Shown: one piece after another, positions 45,733-57,271 of the stretch
How positions within the stretch are numbered: the first letter of the stretch is position 1
Layout of the letters: each line of letters begins with the position of its first letter
Assembly (NCBI GenBank): GCA_022315425.1
Contig: JAIUPT010000039.1
Location: 620,001 to 684,000, forward strand
Length of the DNA: 64,000 bases
Source of the DNA: Pseudevernia furfuracea
Taxonomy: Eukaryota > Ascomycota > Lecanoromycetes > Lecanorales > Parmeliaceae
Direction of reading: 5' to 3'
The notes under the pieces: model-generated
Database searches by the model: none
The model's input: only the letters and a program-made list of their open reading frames with translations
Told to the model about the DNA's origin: nothing
Translations under genes and position numbers: made by a program

Positions 45733-47215
45733 ATGGCGCCCTCAAGCGGGCACCTCTTGATCCCGAAGGTCTTTCGAATCGTCAAGTAACCTCTCACCAC
45801 CTGCATAATGGCCACAAGGCAATGCTAACGGCCACTTTCACAGATTCGCCTTCGATAAGACCTCGTCCATAATCCGGGCAAAACTCCCTCAATCAACCAC
45901 TACAAACAATGCCTCCCTCCAACCTATCCGTGTTTACGCCCAAAACCAGCCCATCCACCCTCTTGCCTACCTGAAACAATCTCGCTTCCATAACAACAAC
46001 CGCTGGTTCTCAACTACCGCCCGTACCTTCACTACCTCCGCCGCCAAAGCCCGCGGCGTTAAATATGACCGCTCTTCTTTTCCAGTATCCAAAGTCAGCA
46101 AGGCGATCTCCCAGCGCGGCTCTGCACCTTTCGCTTCGATACTGCGACCCAATTTGACAGGCGGAGTACTACCCCGCTCCGTAGGTGGCTACAGTCTCGG
46201 TGGAATTGGGAAAGGGGCCAGACATTTCAGCCATACACCAGGTGTCCAAGCTCAAGTGATCCATAACGTCTCAGCCGGCATCCGAGCTTTCTTCGTTGGC
46301 GGTGGGAAAGCGAGATTCGATGGCGTCGACCCTGTCACGGGTGAGAAGCGATTTCGCTCCGTTTCTGCAACCGAAGATGCTGTCTACATGCAATGGGAAT
46401 CACCCATTTCTTCATCTATGAAAGGAACGAACCTCGAGTTCAAACTCAGCCCCACCATCACTGCTCTGTGCCCCTCTTTCTCTTCGGATAAGTCGAGCTT
46501 CGACATGACATCGCTCAACGACATCGACTTCCTTTCAAATCTAACATCCGACTTCGCCCGCGCGATCCAGGATCTCAGCCTCATCCTCACCGATCTCCGC
46601 GCCCTCTCTGCCTTCGGTGACCTACCCATCTTCCTCACCCATTCACCAACAGGACCAATCCTGAGTGTGCGCTTTCCAGGCTGTGATGCCGACCTGGTCT
46701 CCCGACTCTGCGATGAAGTGGGGGTAAGGCGTGGAGTTGTGGTCGAAGACGAGGGCTGGCACACTGCACGGGTTGGAAAAGCAGGGCAAGCGGAGAAGGA
46801 TGTAGAAATGGCCCTCCTCTTCCCCTTTGCGCCAAATGGGACACCCTCCCACCCCAGCGAGGGCGGAGAATACTATTTCACCGACCCAATCCAGCGACGA
46901 CGACAACCAGAGCAGCTGGACTGGCGTAATATGCTCTCGCCTTCTCAACGCTCGCAATACACCGCGGAGTCGTTACACGATGGTCCTAGTGTCGAAGACA
47001 TGACGCTGAAGTCAACAAACCTACACGCTCATTCGCCCATCTCTGGGTACGAGAGTCTACAAGATAGCGATTTCGCATCGGAGGATCCATACTTCCGTAC
47101 TGCGTCACCGGCCAAGGCTGCGACTACGAACAGAACAAGGACAGAAAGTGGGGAGTATGAGGGCTTGGAGGGGATATACAAGTTTTTGCAGGTGTGTGAG
47201 GAGGCGAAGCGGTAG
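45733..47215 (+). CDS. Conserved fungal protein of unknown function (often labelled casein kinase II beta 2-like)
   Basis: Exons 45733-45785 and 45844-47215 give 474 aa with exact phase. The start MAPSSGHLLIPKVFRIVKFAFDK is followed by an Arg/Ser/Thr-rich segment with WFSTTARTFTTSAAKAR, which resembles a mitochondrial presequence region. The middle has VIHNVSAGIRAFFVGGGKARFDG and an ordered domain through LRALSAFGDLPIFL. The tail is Ser/Thr-rich and ends GLEGIYKFLQVCEEAKR. I recall fungal homologues carrying a CK2-beta label, but no CK2-beta zinc motif is visible, so that name is not supported. Function unknown. Confidence 0.75.
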
Positions 47216-48911
47216 AAGGGAGAGGGTGGAGGTGAAAGGGCATTCGAAGGCATGGACGGGAATGAGGTCAAGAGCAGCATCATTGGCACAGATTGAATTT
47301 TGGCGAAAGGAGTGGAATTGGGCTTGAATTTGTTCACCCTCAGCGGTCTCTGACTAGCTACCTAGGAAGACAGTGTACATGACCCATTGTCCTGCCCATG
47401 CTGCTTCCTTGCGTAATGTGCTGACAATCAACAATCGGGGCTTCCCCGACATCTTTGCCAAAGTTCTTTCTCATCCTTGAACTCTGAGTTTTTTTTTTTT
47501 TTTTTTTTCGTTGTTTTTTTGTGTGCGCCGTATTTACTGCCTTCGGTCCTCGAATCTTTTAGATGGAATCTTTCACTTGCCCCCCCCCCCCCCGCCCTTT
47601 TCAGCGGTGAAAGACAACCGCACGGCTGATCGACTCTTGCGCCCTCATCTCAGGCCCGTAAGACTGACCCCTGCTGAATACATACTGCATTTTCGATGCG
47701 GTGTGACGCGCGTTCGCGATAAGAGCGCGACCGAAAGTCTGCTGCAGGTGGCAAGCAGGGGTTCGCGATAGGGAAGGCATTGGAGAACAGCGAGAGTCAA
47801 GGGCTTGGCACGGAACGAGATGGGAAGGGATACTCAGCAAGGCAGACACACATTTTATGAGGAAACACGAAAAGCTTAAGGCGCGCATATTAGCGTGACA
47901 TCTAGGAGTAGAAAGATTGCGCTGATGGCAGAGTGAGTTTACGAACAGCTGGGGGGTTGGAAAAGACCTGGCAGCATGGAAGAGAGTTTGGAGAGCAGCG
48001 ACAACGGGGAGGGGAGAAGTGCTGAGTCGATGTGAAGGAGCGTGGGGGGGTGAGTGGGAAGGGTCAGGTGGTGGTTGAAAGCTTGAGCGTGGGATGGGAT
48101 ATGGTGTTTGCTGCTGATAGCTGGGACGAGCTCGAGAGCTTCCTTTGGGAAGTGGCAATGGGAAGACGAGAGAAAGACGAGAGAAAGACGAATTGAAGGC
48201 AGAAGTTTTCGTGAGAGTAAGGTGTTGTGGCCGTTGTTCCCGTTAACTTTTGTGAACATGGGGGGTGACAGTGAAACGTGCAGTGTGGGAGCGCGCTGTA
48301 TGGAGCGCCTGCCGAACCCTGCACCTCCCCAAAAATACCCTGTAGTGTACGGAGGTACATACACAAGATCGAGAAGAGGGGTCCGACCTTGGCGATTACT
48401 TCTCCAGATCGTGGCGTGATGAACGTCTGTGATTCGTTTTGATATAGAAGATGCAGGAGGTTCAAATGCTATAGGCGATGATGATGCTGAGGGTATCCTA
48501 TCGATCTAAGCAGGGTCCTGCTGATTATTCCTGGTCTGGTGTGGACGGTGTAGATCAAACTAGGCGGCATCCTGCGGATCACTGCGTTCCTCCAAGTCGA
48601 AACTTGTATACATACTGTAGCACTTGAGCAGTGAGCACATTATCCAACATTGAGGACGTACTCCAAAGAAGTGGAGCTCAGTGGGCGTTTCATGCACGCG
48701 CCGCATTGATAAGGGTGCAGAGCGGAAGAAAGTTTTGCTGCATATGCAACGTCTTTCTCGGCCCGACATCCACTGAATTTGCAAATTAGTTTTCGCACGG
48801 ATTTTCTTGAGACGCCGACGTGAAATTTTGCCAAGTTCCTCAAAGCTCACGCGTCAACCTTTGGGAATATTCGCCATTATTGCTACATGAGTACCCAAGC
48901 AGCTCGGATGA
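47216..48911. other. Convergent intergenic region, 1.7 kb, with homopolymer runs
   Basis: Contains a 20-nt T run (47489-47508) and a 14-nt C run (47580-47593). A 12-bp GACGAGAGAAA-type tandem is near 48165-48190. A minus-strand frame at 48560-48850 has a CGAC motif, but I could not place it in a gene. Confidence 0.5.
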
Positions 48912-50094
48912 TTAGTCGGTCATCCACGCTGCGACACGGTTAGTGCCGAATCTGGCGGCAAATCGCAGACCTGTGCCTCCCATGGGAAAGTAGCTAACTA
49001 GATACCAGACAAGCGACACTAGCTGTACAATAATCGAGAGAAGTGTAAGAATTGTGTTGTGAAGCTGTCATGTGAACACGCGGTCAGCAGGCCACTCTGC
49101 ACAAAGCTGGGATAAATTGGTCGGTGTCTAAAGTACCGTTGCAGGCAGACTTGACCAGCAGCGAGATGATGGAGGCATGGAAGCAGACGTACTTTGATGG
49201 CAAAGAACAAGGTCAATCCAATGGAGCCGAAGTATGCAGCTGTAAAAGGCAGTCGTGGTCCCGAGATAAGGTGTTTGGCGTAAGTTACTGGGCCCATCAA
49301 GACTGCCCATGAAGCCAAGAAAAGAACGGACCCAAAGGACCACCTACATAAATAACACAAATGTTAGCTATACGACCTCGTATTCAGAGGACAGTGGAGA
49401 GTCATCATTTGAAACATAGAGTAGGCAGTCGAAACAAAAGCTTGGTCAGCTGCCTCTCCCGGGATGGAGCCTCATACGCCTTGCTTCTGGTAGAAGATGG
49501 TGTGTGTGTTAAATGTGGCGCGGATCCGCGTGTTTTCCCAACAAAATCAAGTAAATGGACAGGGTATACGAACAATATTGCGAACTTTCGGGGCACTGGC
49601 CACAGAATTGGAAACAAGGCAAAGCAGAGGACAAAGCAAGCCAAGGCAGCTACATTGCAAGCCCCAAAGACGAGTAGCCGATCCCACCTACTCACTAATG
49701 CAAGAAAGGAAGTGTCAGTAGAGATCTGCGCTAAACCGAGGCAAAGTCGAGGAGGATAGAACGGCAGCGTGCATGATTATATGCATGTGATGATAACAGC
49801 TGCAAAGGGACTTTGGTCTTATCACAAGCGCCTTTCGCTAGGCCGAAAGAGGAGGCATTTAGACTCACAAGCGAAGAAGCCTTCTTCCTCTTCTCTCCGG
49901 TTCGGAGCAGGCAATGGAGCACCCGGACCTTCGTTATGTGTCGGTAGCCGAACATATCCTGAATTGCTGAAAGGGTTGATCGATTGTAGCTTAGACAAGA
50001 TCGGGGTTGAGGAGGTAGTTGTGACTGGAATGTCTGGGTCTCGTCGAGACCAGCCCATAGAATTCATCGAGTCCCGAAAAGATGTCGACGCCAT
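48912..50094 (-). CDS. sft2: SFT2-family vesicle transport protein
   Basis: Exons 50094-49869, 49694-49574, 49343-49193 and 49064-48912 give 216 aa. The cytosolic N-terminus starts MASTSFRDSMNSMGWSRRD and has PGAPLPAPNRREEEEGFFAL. Four membrane helices follow: RLLVFGACNVAALACFVLCF, FGSVLFLASWAVLMGPVTYA, YFGSIGLTLFFAI, and a last one with TILTLLSIIVQLVSLVWYL. The end is SYFPMGGTGLRFAARFGTNR. Sft2 is a Golgi membrane protein acting in endosome-to-Golgi vesicle fusion. Intron 2 uses a GTTCGT donor, also seen in one hydratase intron. Confidence 0.93.
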
Positions 50095-53000
50095 TGAATG
50101 TGGAGCTAGATGATCTGCTTGGTAGTGTCGGGTGGCCGCCTTTTCCGTGCTTTCCCTGCAATATAATATGCACCAAAGACAACCTTAAAGTCTGGACTCC
50201 AAAGAGGACTCGAGCGCTATCTGTTCTGGTTCTTTGTTGGGGGGGTATAGGTGCGAACGTAGAGCAGGAATGATAGGCCGAACTTGCAAGCTGCAGAGTA
50301 CCTAAGTCCTAAGGGAAGTAATGCACGTTGGGCCGTGGGGAAGGTAATGCGCGGCGGGAACGGAAGATTTCGTGCAGAAGTAACAGCTGATCTTCCTGTG
50401 GGGTAATGAGACCGGATTGTTTGTAATAGGTATAGAAGGATACGCGAGTGGGCGGAGGGCGCAAGTTGGTCCAATAGCAACTCAGGGTGCGAGAAGGCAG
50501 GTCTAAGATGGTCAAAGACAATTTAGTGCGCTATGCAGGCTTGTGACAAGAGACCCTGATCTTGAGTTATCGAGGTCGGGAAGGTAGGGGGGGAGGGTAT
50601 GTCTCTTTGGCGTGAAGGGAGAGGAGAATCAAGGAAAGAGGGGGTCGTAGGATAGGGATTCAGCTAAAAGAATGAAGGAGGGTGTGAGGATGTGAGGGTG
50701 TGTGGCTGTTCGGTGAAAGTTGATTGGGGGCGTTCGGATAGAGCAGGGAAGCTATCGAAACAGTAAAGTATTTTATAAGTATTTTATCCCATGCACTATC
50801 ACAGCCTTTCCTGATTGAAGTAGGTGAAGGGAAGAAAGGAAGACGACGGCATACTCTAAGACATGAAGGAGGGAAGAGAAGTTAAAAAGTAAAGTAGGCA
50901 AACGGGCAGAGTGTGTAGTTTGAAATAGACTGACGCCTAGGATAGAAATTAGAATAGATGATCATCAATATTCAATAGGCTCCGACGAGTGGACCAAGAA
51001 GTCCGAGCTTCTTGATCCTACCGCTAAACTTCTTTTTATCTAGCTTGATTAGCTCAACGCGTTAGCAACCATCACCGCCACTTCCCATGAAATCAATACT
51101 ATGCTTGGAGGAGTAGGCAGATTCGTACCACTCTCCCACTCTTACCGGAGGGCCATCCTTCTTTATCATGTCCTCCAAGTACTTTGTTGTATTGTACATG
51201 TTACAGTCCTGCCTAAAACCTCCGTGACTCACATTGGTCAGGAGCTCCGAGTCTTAGTATCATCACGATCCCATGCCAATTGACAGTGTGGCGCTGCACT
51301 CGTAGTACTCTACCTATTCACTACTATTTAATCCCAAGTGCGTAAAAGTGAAACCATGAATGATCAACGAATGAGCAGCTGCCTCGAGTGCCATTTGATC
51401 TACTGATTCACTCTTGATCTTGTCGTTTGACATATATTCCCGCCGACCCTGCAGTTCTTGCCGTGCGCTTTCCATCATTCTACATCAGCTCCCGTCTGTA
51501 GCCACAACGCCATCTTGATTCTTGAAAACAAAATATAAATTAAATCAGGCTATCTATCGGTCGGAGCTGTGAGCGCAACCTCAGCCCCACCAATCGAACC
51601 GGCAAGTCTCAAAGAAGAGCTCAGCACACCCAAAGCTGGTCCTGCGCAATCCGGATTAGCCGTCTCATAACCTACCTTCTTTGATCTCATTCCCACAATA
51701 GATCATTCATCTATTCTTATTAATCAATCATCATCATCATCATCAACATCAACATCATCATCATCATCATCACCATCATCAACATCATCATCACACCTGG
51801 TCAGAGCTTTACTGATTTCAACCCGACATTTTCTGTCATCTATCCCGCTGTCGTACCAGACTGCCACAGTTGCATAATCCTGCACGGAGCCCCACGCATT
51901 CCAGAGCCTTGGCGTCATCGTACTTTCGGGCCTAGCGCGGGACCCATCCAAGCGAATTATCTTTGTTTGATACACCGCAACGAATCATCTCTCTTCCTTC
52001 ACTCCTCACCACTCTCACCGCCGTCCTCTCCAAACTCCTCTTGCCCTACCACCCAAGGGCAACAACATCATCGATCCTTACATCGCTGTCGCCATCCACC
52101 GCTCGAACTCTCCAAGAGCCTGCACAAGCCCGCTCCTACAGCTTACACCGCTTCTCGGTACCTGGCGGGTCCAGTGTAACGCTCTTCTCCATCAACACTG
52201 CTTACTCCTGTCGCTCCAAGAGTGCATCTGAGGACCTGCCCAGCTTCTTGAAATACCTACACACCCGATTGAGCAACAATTGTTTCTGTCGACCGTTGAT
52301 CCACTGCCGCAATCCTGTTCGGTACGTACTCCCCGCTACGGTGTTTGCTTTTTATGCTTGTTGCATCCCCTTTACTGGTTTGCCAGTGGTCATCACATTC
52401 CATTCTGTGCATTCAATCATGCCAGCATGAGCAAGCAGGATCTAGCTGCCACGTCCCTGGCTTCTCTGCATGGACGCCTTCTTCTTGCGCTACTCAGCCA
52501 CAAGGAAGCTTGACGGGTGGATCATCAAATCCCGTGTCTGCCACACTCTTAGGCCGTCAATCTCGTCAACAATGTTGCCCCTTGCATCTTGCAGAGCTGC
52601 ATCTTGTTCATTTGCCTTGCCCAAGAGAATGATTATTTGACTCGCTAACCATGAGCCTAATAGCTCCCCAAATTCCACCGCAATAACACCGAGGCTCTAC
52701 TCCAGTGCATATCCGCCTGTAACCGAGTCAGCGTCCAAAGAAAATCTCAACGCGCTCCGCAAACGTCAGTCTCCAGTCACACTAGCCCGCGCTTCGCACA
52801 GACACTCCTACATACAAGCTATCTGGTACGTCCGTTTCAAACCATTGATGTTTGTGTATCAAGCGTCAGGTATCAGTGCTTTCCAGTGTTGAGACATATT
52901 TGTGTTGAAAAAATGCGCTAAACTACCTTGTTTACAGACGTCCATTGTCAAGAAATTTAAAGACAAGAATCTCTGCTCATTACAATTCGAGACACAGTCG

Positions 53001-53355
53001 AAGTATCATACGAGACAGCGGCCACTACACTTGCAAGCTCGTTGCCAATCCATTTTTGCAGTATTTTCCACCTTCCGTCTTCGGAAAGGTCACCTCCGCA
53101 CACCGTCCACGGGACGGGCCTGAATTATCAAATCGAAAGCACGCCAAGAGCGTTCATCCGTCTGCAGGGCTTCTTATAGGCACTTACCCCATCTTTTGCG
53201 AGACGCTATTGTCATGCCAGTACCTTGTAAGTGTGCTACATCTTCCAGATCTGCGGAACATTTGCAGATTTTTTCACGCATGATATTTTGCTTTTTTTGC
53301 GAAGAACCATACTCCCTCAGTAGCCCCGATTTATCATGTTTGACCTCTCTCAATC
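50095..53355. other. 3.3-kb divergent intergenic region sft2/bHLH factor
   Basis: The longest gene-free stretch. It contains a trinucleotide microsatellite (51726-51795) and G/A-rich sequence at 50570-50720. No convincing coding exon was found. It probably includes a long 5' leader, perhaps with introns, of the bHLH factor gene, as is common for regulators. Confidence 0.5.
51726..51795. repeat. ATC/AAC trinucleotide microsatellite
   Basis: About 23 triplets, mostly ATC interrupted by AAC and ACC. Non-coding context. Confidence 0.9.
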
Positions 53356-55110
53356 ATGGTAATCATGTTTGCTTACGCATCGCCTCGTATAGCTGAGAAT
53401 TCTTTCGACCTTCAATATTCCCTTCCAATGACGAGAAAGGACAAAGCAAACCACGATACTTTTCTAGATACAACTTTAGACGACGAGTTGGACTTCTTCA
53501 ATAGTGGTATGGCTGGCACAGGCAATTCCAGCCCATTTATCAAGGACGAACCGGAGGACTTCAATTATCTCTCGCACAACTTCTCGCCCAGCCAGCGGAG
53601 CCAGAACATGCCTTTCGGACAGCAGTTCGGTCAAGGCTCGACAGGCAACATTGATCCTTCAGATCTTGCAATGCCTAATGGAAATTATGGCCAGTACGGC
53701 TCCAGTTCCCAACAGAACATGTCAAATAGTATGACCTTGGCCAATTCGGGCATTGGCGATGATGAGCTCCTGGACCTAGATCTCAATGACACCTCGAATC
53801 AGCACAATTTCCAGAATGGACAGCATGGGTTTGGAGGCCAAAGCAACATGCAGAGCTTCTACCCAAGCCAGAGTCATCCGGGATCCATAAACACGAACGG
53901 TCATAGCCAGATGAACCAGATGTACTCCAATACGCCTGACGGTGCCCCAATTCATAGCCCATTCACACACGATAACTTCAACTATGCACAGTTTGCACAG
54001 ATGCAGTCGCACATGCGTCCAAACGCCGTCAACACCAACAATTACAACCATGCTCAGTCTGGGTCTTACATGAGCCAGCCCATGAATCGACAGACGTCGG
54101 ACTCAAGAAGCCCAATGACGCCGAAGACCCCGGGCGGGGATCATCTGGACCACATACACCTACGTACCCCTGAGTCTGGAAGCCTGCCGGCGCAGCCCAT
54201 GAGTTACAATCGGAAGAGTCTTTCAGGCCACTATGATAGCACACCTGGCAGTCTCCAATCGTACAACCTCGATTCACCGATATCTTCCCCAAGTCATCCT
54301 GCGAGCCACGCTAAGATCTCCGAGGTCTTAAAATCTGGCAAGCATGCCTCACTACCTGCAAAGGTTGAAACTGGCCATCATCAAGCCCCGGCTTATCAGA
54401 GTCAAGAAGCCAAGCGTCGTCGACGTCGTGAATCTCACAACATGGTGGAACGTCGCCGCCGTGACAACATTAACGAGAAAATCCAGGAGCTTTCTCACTT
54501 AGTCCCCATGCATCGCCTCGAGGATGAGAAAGTCCGCAAACATATCATGAACAACTCTCCTCTCTCGCCCACCCTTACTGCTATCGGCCGCAGCCCACCG
54601 CAAGCAACATCGTTGCTTGCAGGAGGTGGTCGTCGTGCCACGGGTGGTGGCAGCATAACTATGGGTATTCCACCGGAAGAGAAGGACAAAGGTCCTAACA
54701 AAGGCGACATTCTCAACGGTGCTGTTAGTTGGACTCGTGATCTCATGTGGGCGCTGCATGTCAAGATGCAACAAGAGCAGGAGCTCGCGGATCTAATTGC
54801 ACAACTTGGAGGCCAATTTCCTTTTTCGCAATCAGACGACGAGAGACGCATGCGCACCGAGCTTTTGAACGCCATGCAGGAAAACGACCCAAACTCATTC
54901 TCATACACGCGCACGGCCGGTAGTGGGCTGAGAGTGCCACAACACACCAACGCAGCTGGCGACCCACTTGATCCAACCGCCATGGGTACCCTGAGTCCTC
55001 AGAGCCTGAGCCCTGGTCAGCAGTCCGGCGGTGCCGACCACGGCCACCAACAATACTGGAACAACCCGTCCTTCAAAGAAGAAGATGAGTACGGAATGGA
55101 GATGAGCTGA
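53356..55110 (+). CDS. bHLH transcription factor with long loop
   Basis: Single exon, 584 aa from 53356. The Met at 53428 (MTRKDKANHDTFLDTTLDDE) may be the true start, since acidic family-like sequence begins there. The first 330 residues are Asn/Gln/Ser/Met-rich, a typical activation region with GDDELLDLDLND. The basic region RRRRRESHNMVERRRRDNIN and helix 1 IQELSHLVPM lie near residue 355. Helix 2 (KGDILNGAVSWTRDLMWALH) comes only after a loop of about 60 residues containing SPLSPTLTAIGRSPP. A C-terminal helix and Pro/Ser tail follow. The E-box contacts His, Glu and Arg are in place (H-x3-E-x3-R). Target genes are unknown. Confidence 0.9.
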   Translation: MVIMFAYASPRIAENSFDLQYSLPMTRKDKANHDTFLDTTLDDELDFFNSGMAGTGNSSPFIKDEPEDFNYLSHNFSPSQRSQNMPFGQQFGQGSTGNIDPSDLAMPNGNYGQYGSSSQQNMSNSMTLANSGIGDDELLDLDLNDTSNQHNFQNGQHGFGGQSNMQSFYPSQSHPGSINTNGHSQMNQMYSNTPDGAPIHSPFTHDNFNYAQFAQMQSHMRPNAVNTNNYNHAQSGSYMSQPMNRQTSDSRSPMTPKTPGGDHLDHIHLRTPESGSLPAQPMSYNRKSLSGHYDSTPGSLQSYNLDSPISSPSHPASHAKISEVLKSGKHASLPAKVETGHHQAPAYQSQEAKRRRRRESHNMVERRRRDNINEKIQELSHLVPMHRLEDEKVRKHIMNNSPLSPTLTAIGRSPPQATSLLAGGGRRATGGGSITMGIPPEEKDKGPNKGDILNGAVSWTRDLMWALHVKMQQEQELADLIAQLGGQFPFSQSDDERRMRTELLNAMQENDPNSFSYTRTAGSGLRVPQHTNAAGDPLDPTAMGTLSPQSLSPGQQSGGADHGHQQYWNNPSFKEEDEYGMEMS

Positions 55111-55891
55111 GCAGATTGGATTACCAACAGACCGCGTTGTTACAACCTAGCACCCTTGCTTCATGGGCGGCATTCCCTTGGATCACCTCGTGGCACGTTA
55201 GCTATCTCAAGGCATTGCCTTCAATCACATCATACCCCAAGTCTGGCCGTTTTTGCTACCTCGTGCGCTCCCTTGGATTCCGATTCTTTCAGCATACGTT
55301 CCCCCTTATTGCATGGGCGAGGCGAGTCGGTGGCTTTCTTCACGGCGGCAAGAGGCGTTTGGGTGGAACTTTTTCATATACCACTATCGTTATTCCGTTC
55401 AGCATACAGCATGGCGCTATGGATCACTGCGAGCGATTATCGATATACCAATTTGAGAGAGTGTGACTGCTGATGGGTCTGGCTCTGCGAGCTTGCGTTT
55501 GCTTGCGCTTGAGCTTTACTGTAGCTACTTAATATTCGCTTCGATGCTAGATTTTTGACTGAAGACAATTTATTCTACACAGAGCTGAACGTGTGCACGT
55601 TCCTTAGTGATCTCCTATCGCTTACTGCCACTGTTGGTCGCTACAGAAAAAAGACGTATTGGAAATCAGTCGCGAGGTGGGTACCGTAGTTCCCCCTGGT
55701 TGCGTTGCTGAAGAGTCAAGGCAGAGTCATGAACGCATGTGGGATGGCGGAGGACCAATGTCTCGCACGTTGTCTCAAGGCTGGGTTCTTTCAAGTCTTC
55801 ATTGCTAACTTTCGCCTTACTATGCTACTACTACATGCAACTACTACATGCAATGGTCGTTGCATGCCCGCGCTTCCCACGGTTAGGTCTC
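55111..55891. other. Convergent intergenic region, no gene seen
   Basis: Includes a short direct repeat of CTACTACATGCAA near 55827-55852. Open frames 55116-55473 are not convincing. Confidence 0.5.
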
Positions 55892-57166
55892 TCATTGCTT
55901 CCCATCCAGATCGGTATAAAAGTTCCAGCCGAAATTCCCCGACGGGTCGTTGAATCGAAGCTTCTTATCAATCGCGTTGAGCTTATCTACATCCCCCTTC
56001 TCCAGCTTGAAATCCCCGGCCAGATTGCTCCGGATTCTCTCGGGCGTCTTGCTCTTCGGCAGCACGCTATGTCCGTTGGCTATGCCCCACGCTAGAGCAA
56101 CCTGTGCGCCGTTCTTGCCGTACTTCTTCCCGATCGCGACAATGGTTGGGTCATCAATCAGCTTCCCCATGTTCTGGCCGGAGCTATAAATAGCGTTTTG
56201 GTTACCGAAGGGTGAGTATTGCTGTACGTGGATGCCTTTGTCTTTGTGGAATGCGGTAAATGCGTGCTGTTGGAGCCAAGGGTGGCATTCGATTTGGTGT
56301 GCTGCGGGGACGACGGTGGTCTCTTTGAGGAGGCGCTCCAGCTCTGCTTTGCTGAAGTTAGAGATGCCGATTGCCTTTGTCTTGCCGCTTTTGAGAGTTT
56401 TCTCCATGGCTTTCCCTGAATGAATCCGGAGTCAGTAATCCTCTCTAGGATGATTTTAGAGTCACGAGACATGTCCCAGGCGGCGGAAAAGATCTCCGGG
56501 CCCCAGAACGTAGTGAAAAGGATATACTAGGTCCGGAAGAGGTAACTCACATGTGTCAACGTAATCGGCGTCGCCCGTTTGGATCTTGTCATTTTTCTTG
56601 GGTATAAGGGCATCACCTCGGGCGAAAGGGGATGGCCAATGCATGAGGTAGAGGTCTAGGTAGTCTGTGCCCAGGTCTTTGAGCGAAGCATCCAAGGCAG
56701 GCTCCACATCTTCAGGGTGGTGCGAATTGTTCCACAACTTTGTCGTGATGAAGATCTCGGAGCGAGGGATCCCGCTCTTCTCTTCAAGATTTAGGAGTCA
56801 GCACATCTATTCTAGGATATGACTTGAGTCGTGTGACCAGTCTTCGGAGTGGCTTGCTCCTGCAACATTTCTTGCGACCCAAAAAGCAATCTCGATAGGG
56901 CAAAGAAGCTCCGAAAAGATTACTTACTGATGGCTGCACCGACGGCGGACTCAGTACCGTATATGCGGGCTGTGTCAATATGTCGGTAGCCTGCTTTCAG
57001 GGCTTCGGTAACGGCGTCTTCTTGCGCGCCGGCATCTTGCCAGGTTCCGAAGCCAACGGCCGCTGCGGCTGTAATCAGTAGGGGCGCATGCATGAGTGGA
57101 ACTCGGAGGGGTCGTACGAATTTCAGCACCTGTGTTAAGTTTTTGCTTGGTGTGAAGGGTTGCCAT
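55892..57166 (-). CDS. Aldo-keto reductase (xylose-reductase-like, AKR family)
   Basis: Exons 57166-57118, 57062-56928, 56781-56551 and 56415-55892 give 312 aa. The start MATLHTKQKLNTGAEIPAVG fits the family. Catalytic tetrad: Asp and Tyr in GYRHIDTARIYG, Lys in FITTKLWNN, His in LYLMHWPSP. AKR signatures follow in KTKAIGISNFS and HQIECHPWLQQ. The C-terminal ALAWGIANGHSVLPKSKTPER holds the NADP-binding Lys/Ser. An in-frame Met at 57256 would add 30 residues resembling a mitochondrial leader, but a TATA-like box right above it argues for 57166. Introns 2 (146 nt) and 3 (135 nt) are introner-like elements; intron 1 (55 nt) is ordinary. Confidence 0.93.
56416..56550 (-). repeat. Introner-like element (intron 3 of the aldo-keto reductase gene, 135 nt)
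   Basis: GTGAGT...CAG. Near end-to-end match with the hydratase intron 3153-3286 (AGAGTCA, AGACATGTC, AAAAGATCTCCGG, TAACTCAC blocks). Its acceptor-side part also resembles 56782-56927 (GGAGTCAG...TCTAGGAT), tying the two subfamilies together. Confidence 0.82.
56782..56927 (-). repeat. Introner-like element (intron 2 of the aldo-keto reductase gene, 146 nt)
   Basis: GTAAGT...AAG. High similarity to the intron of the secreted-protein gene at 6663-6797; about 88 of 108 positions agree from the acceptor side. The branch-site segment GCTGACTCC is identical. Confidence 0.88.
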
Positions 57167-57263
57167 TGTGCTTGCTTTGCGAGAAATCTGATTTGAAAAA
57201 TGGGTTGAGATTCGAGTGAGTCTTGAAGATGCAGTTTTGGATGCTTGAGCAAACATTGAAAGA

Positions 57264-57271
57264 TTTATATA
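57264..57271 (-). promoter_or_regulatory. TATA-like box of the aldo-keto reductase gene
   Basis: TATATAAA on the minus strand, about 8 bp above the Met at 57256 and about 98 bp above the Met at 57166. This spacing favours translation from 57166. Confidence 0.5.

Noticed and set aside
47489..47593. T and C homopolymer runs as a functional element
   Set aside because: Simple low-complexity sequence in a convergent intergenic region; may also include assembly error.
48560..48850. Overlapping minus-strand frames with a C-x2-C motif (YQCGACMKRP)
   Set aside because: No family was recognised, and the only nearby start (MANIPKG) does not splice in phase to it convincingly.
51963..52632. Plus-strand open frames upstream of the bHLH gene as a separate gene
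   Set aside because: Ser/Leu/His-rich translations in several frames at once with no domain; more likely untranslated leader.
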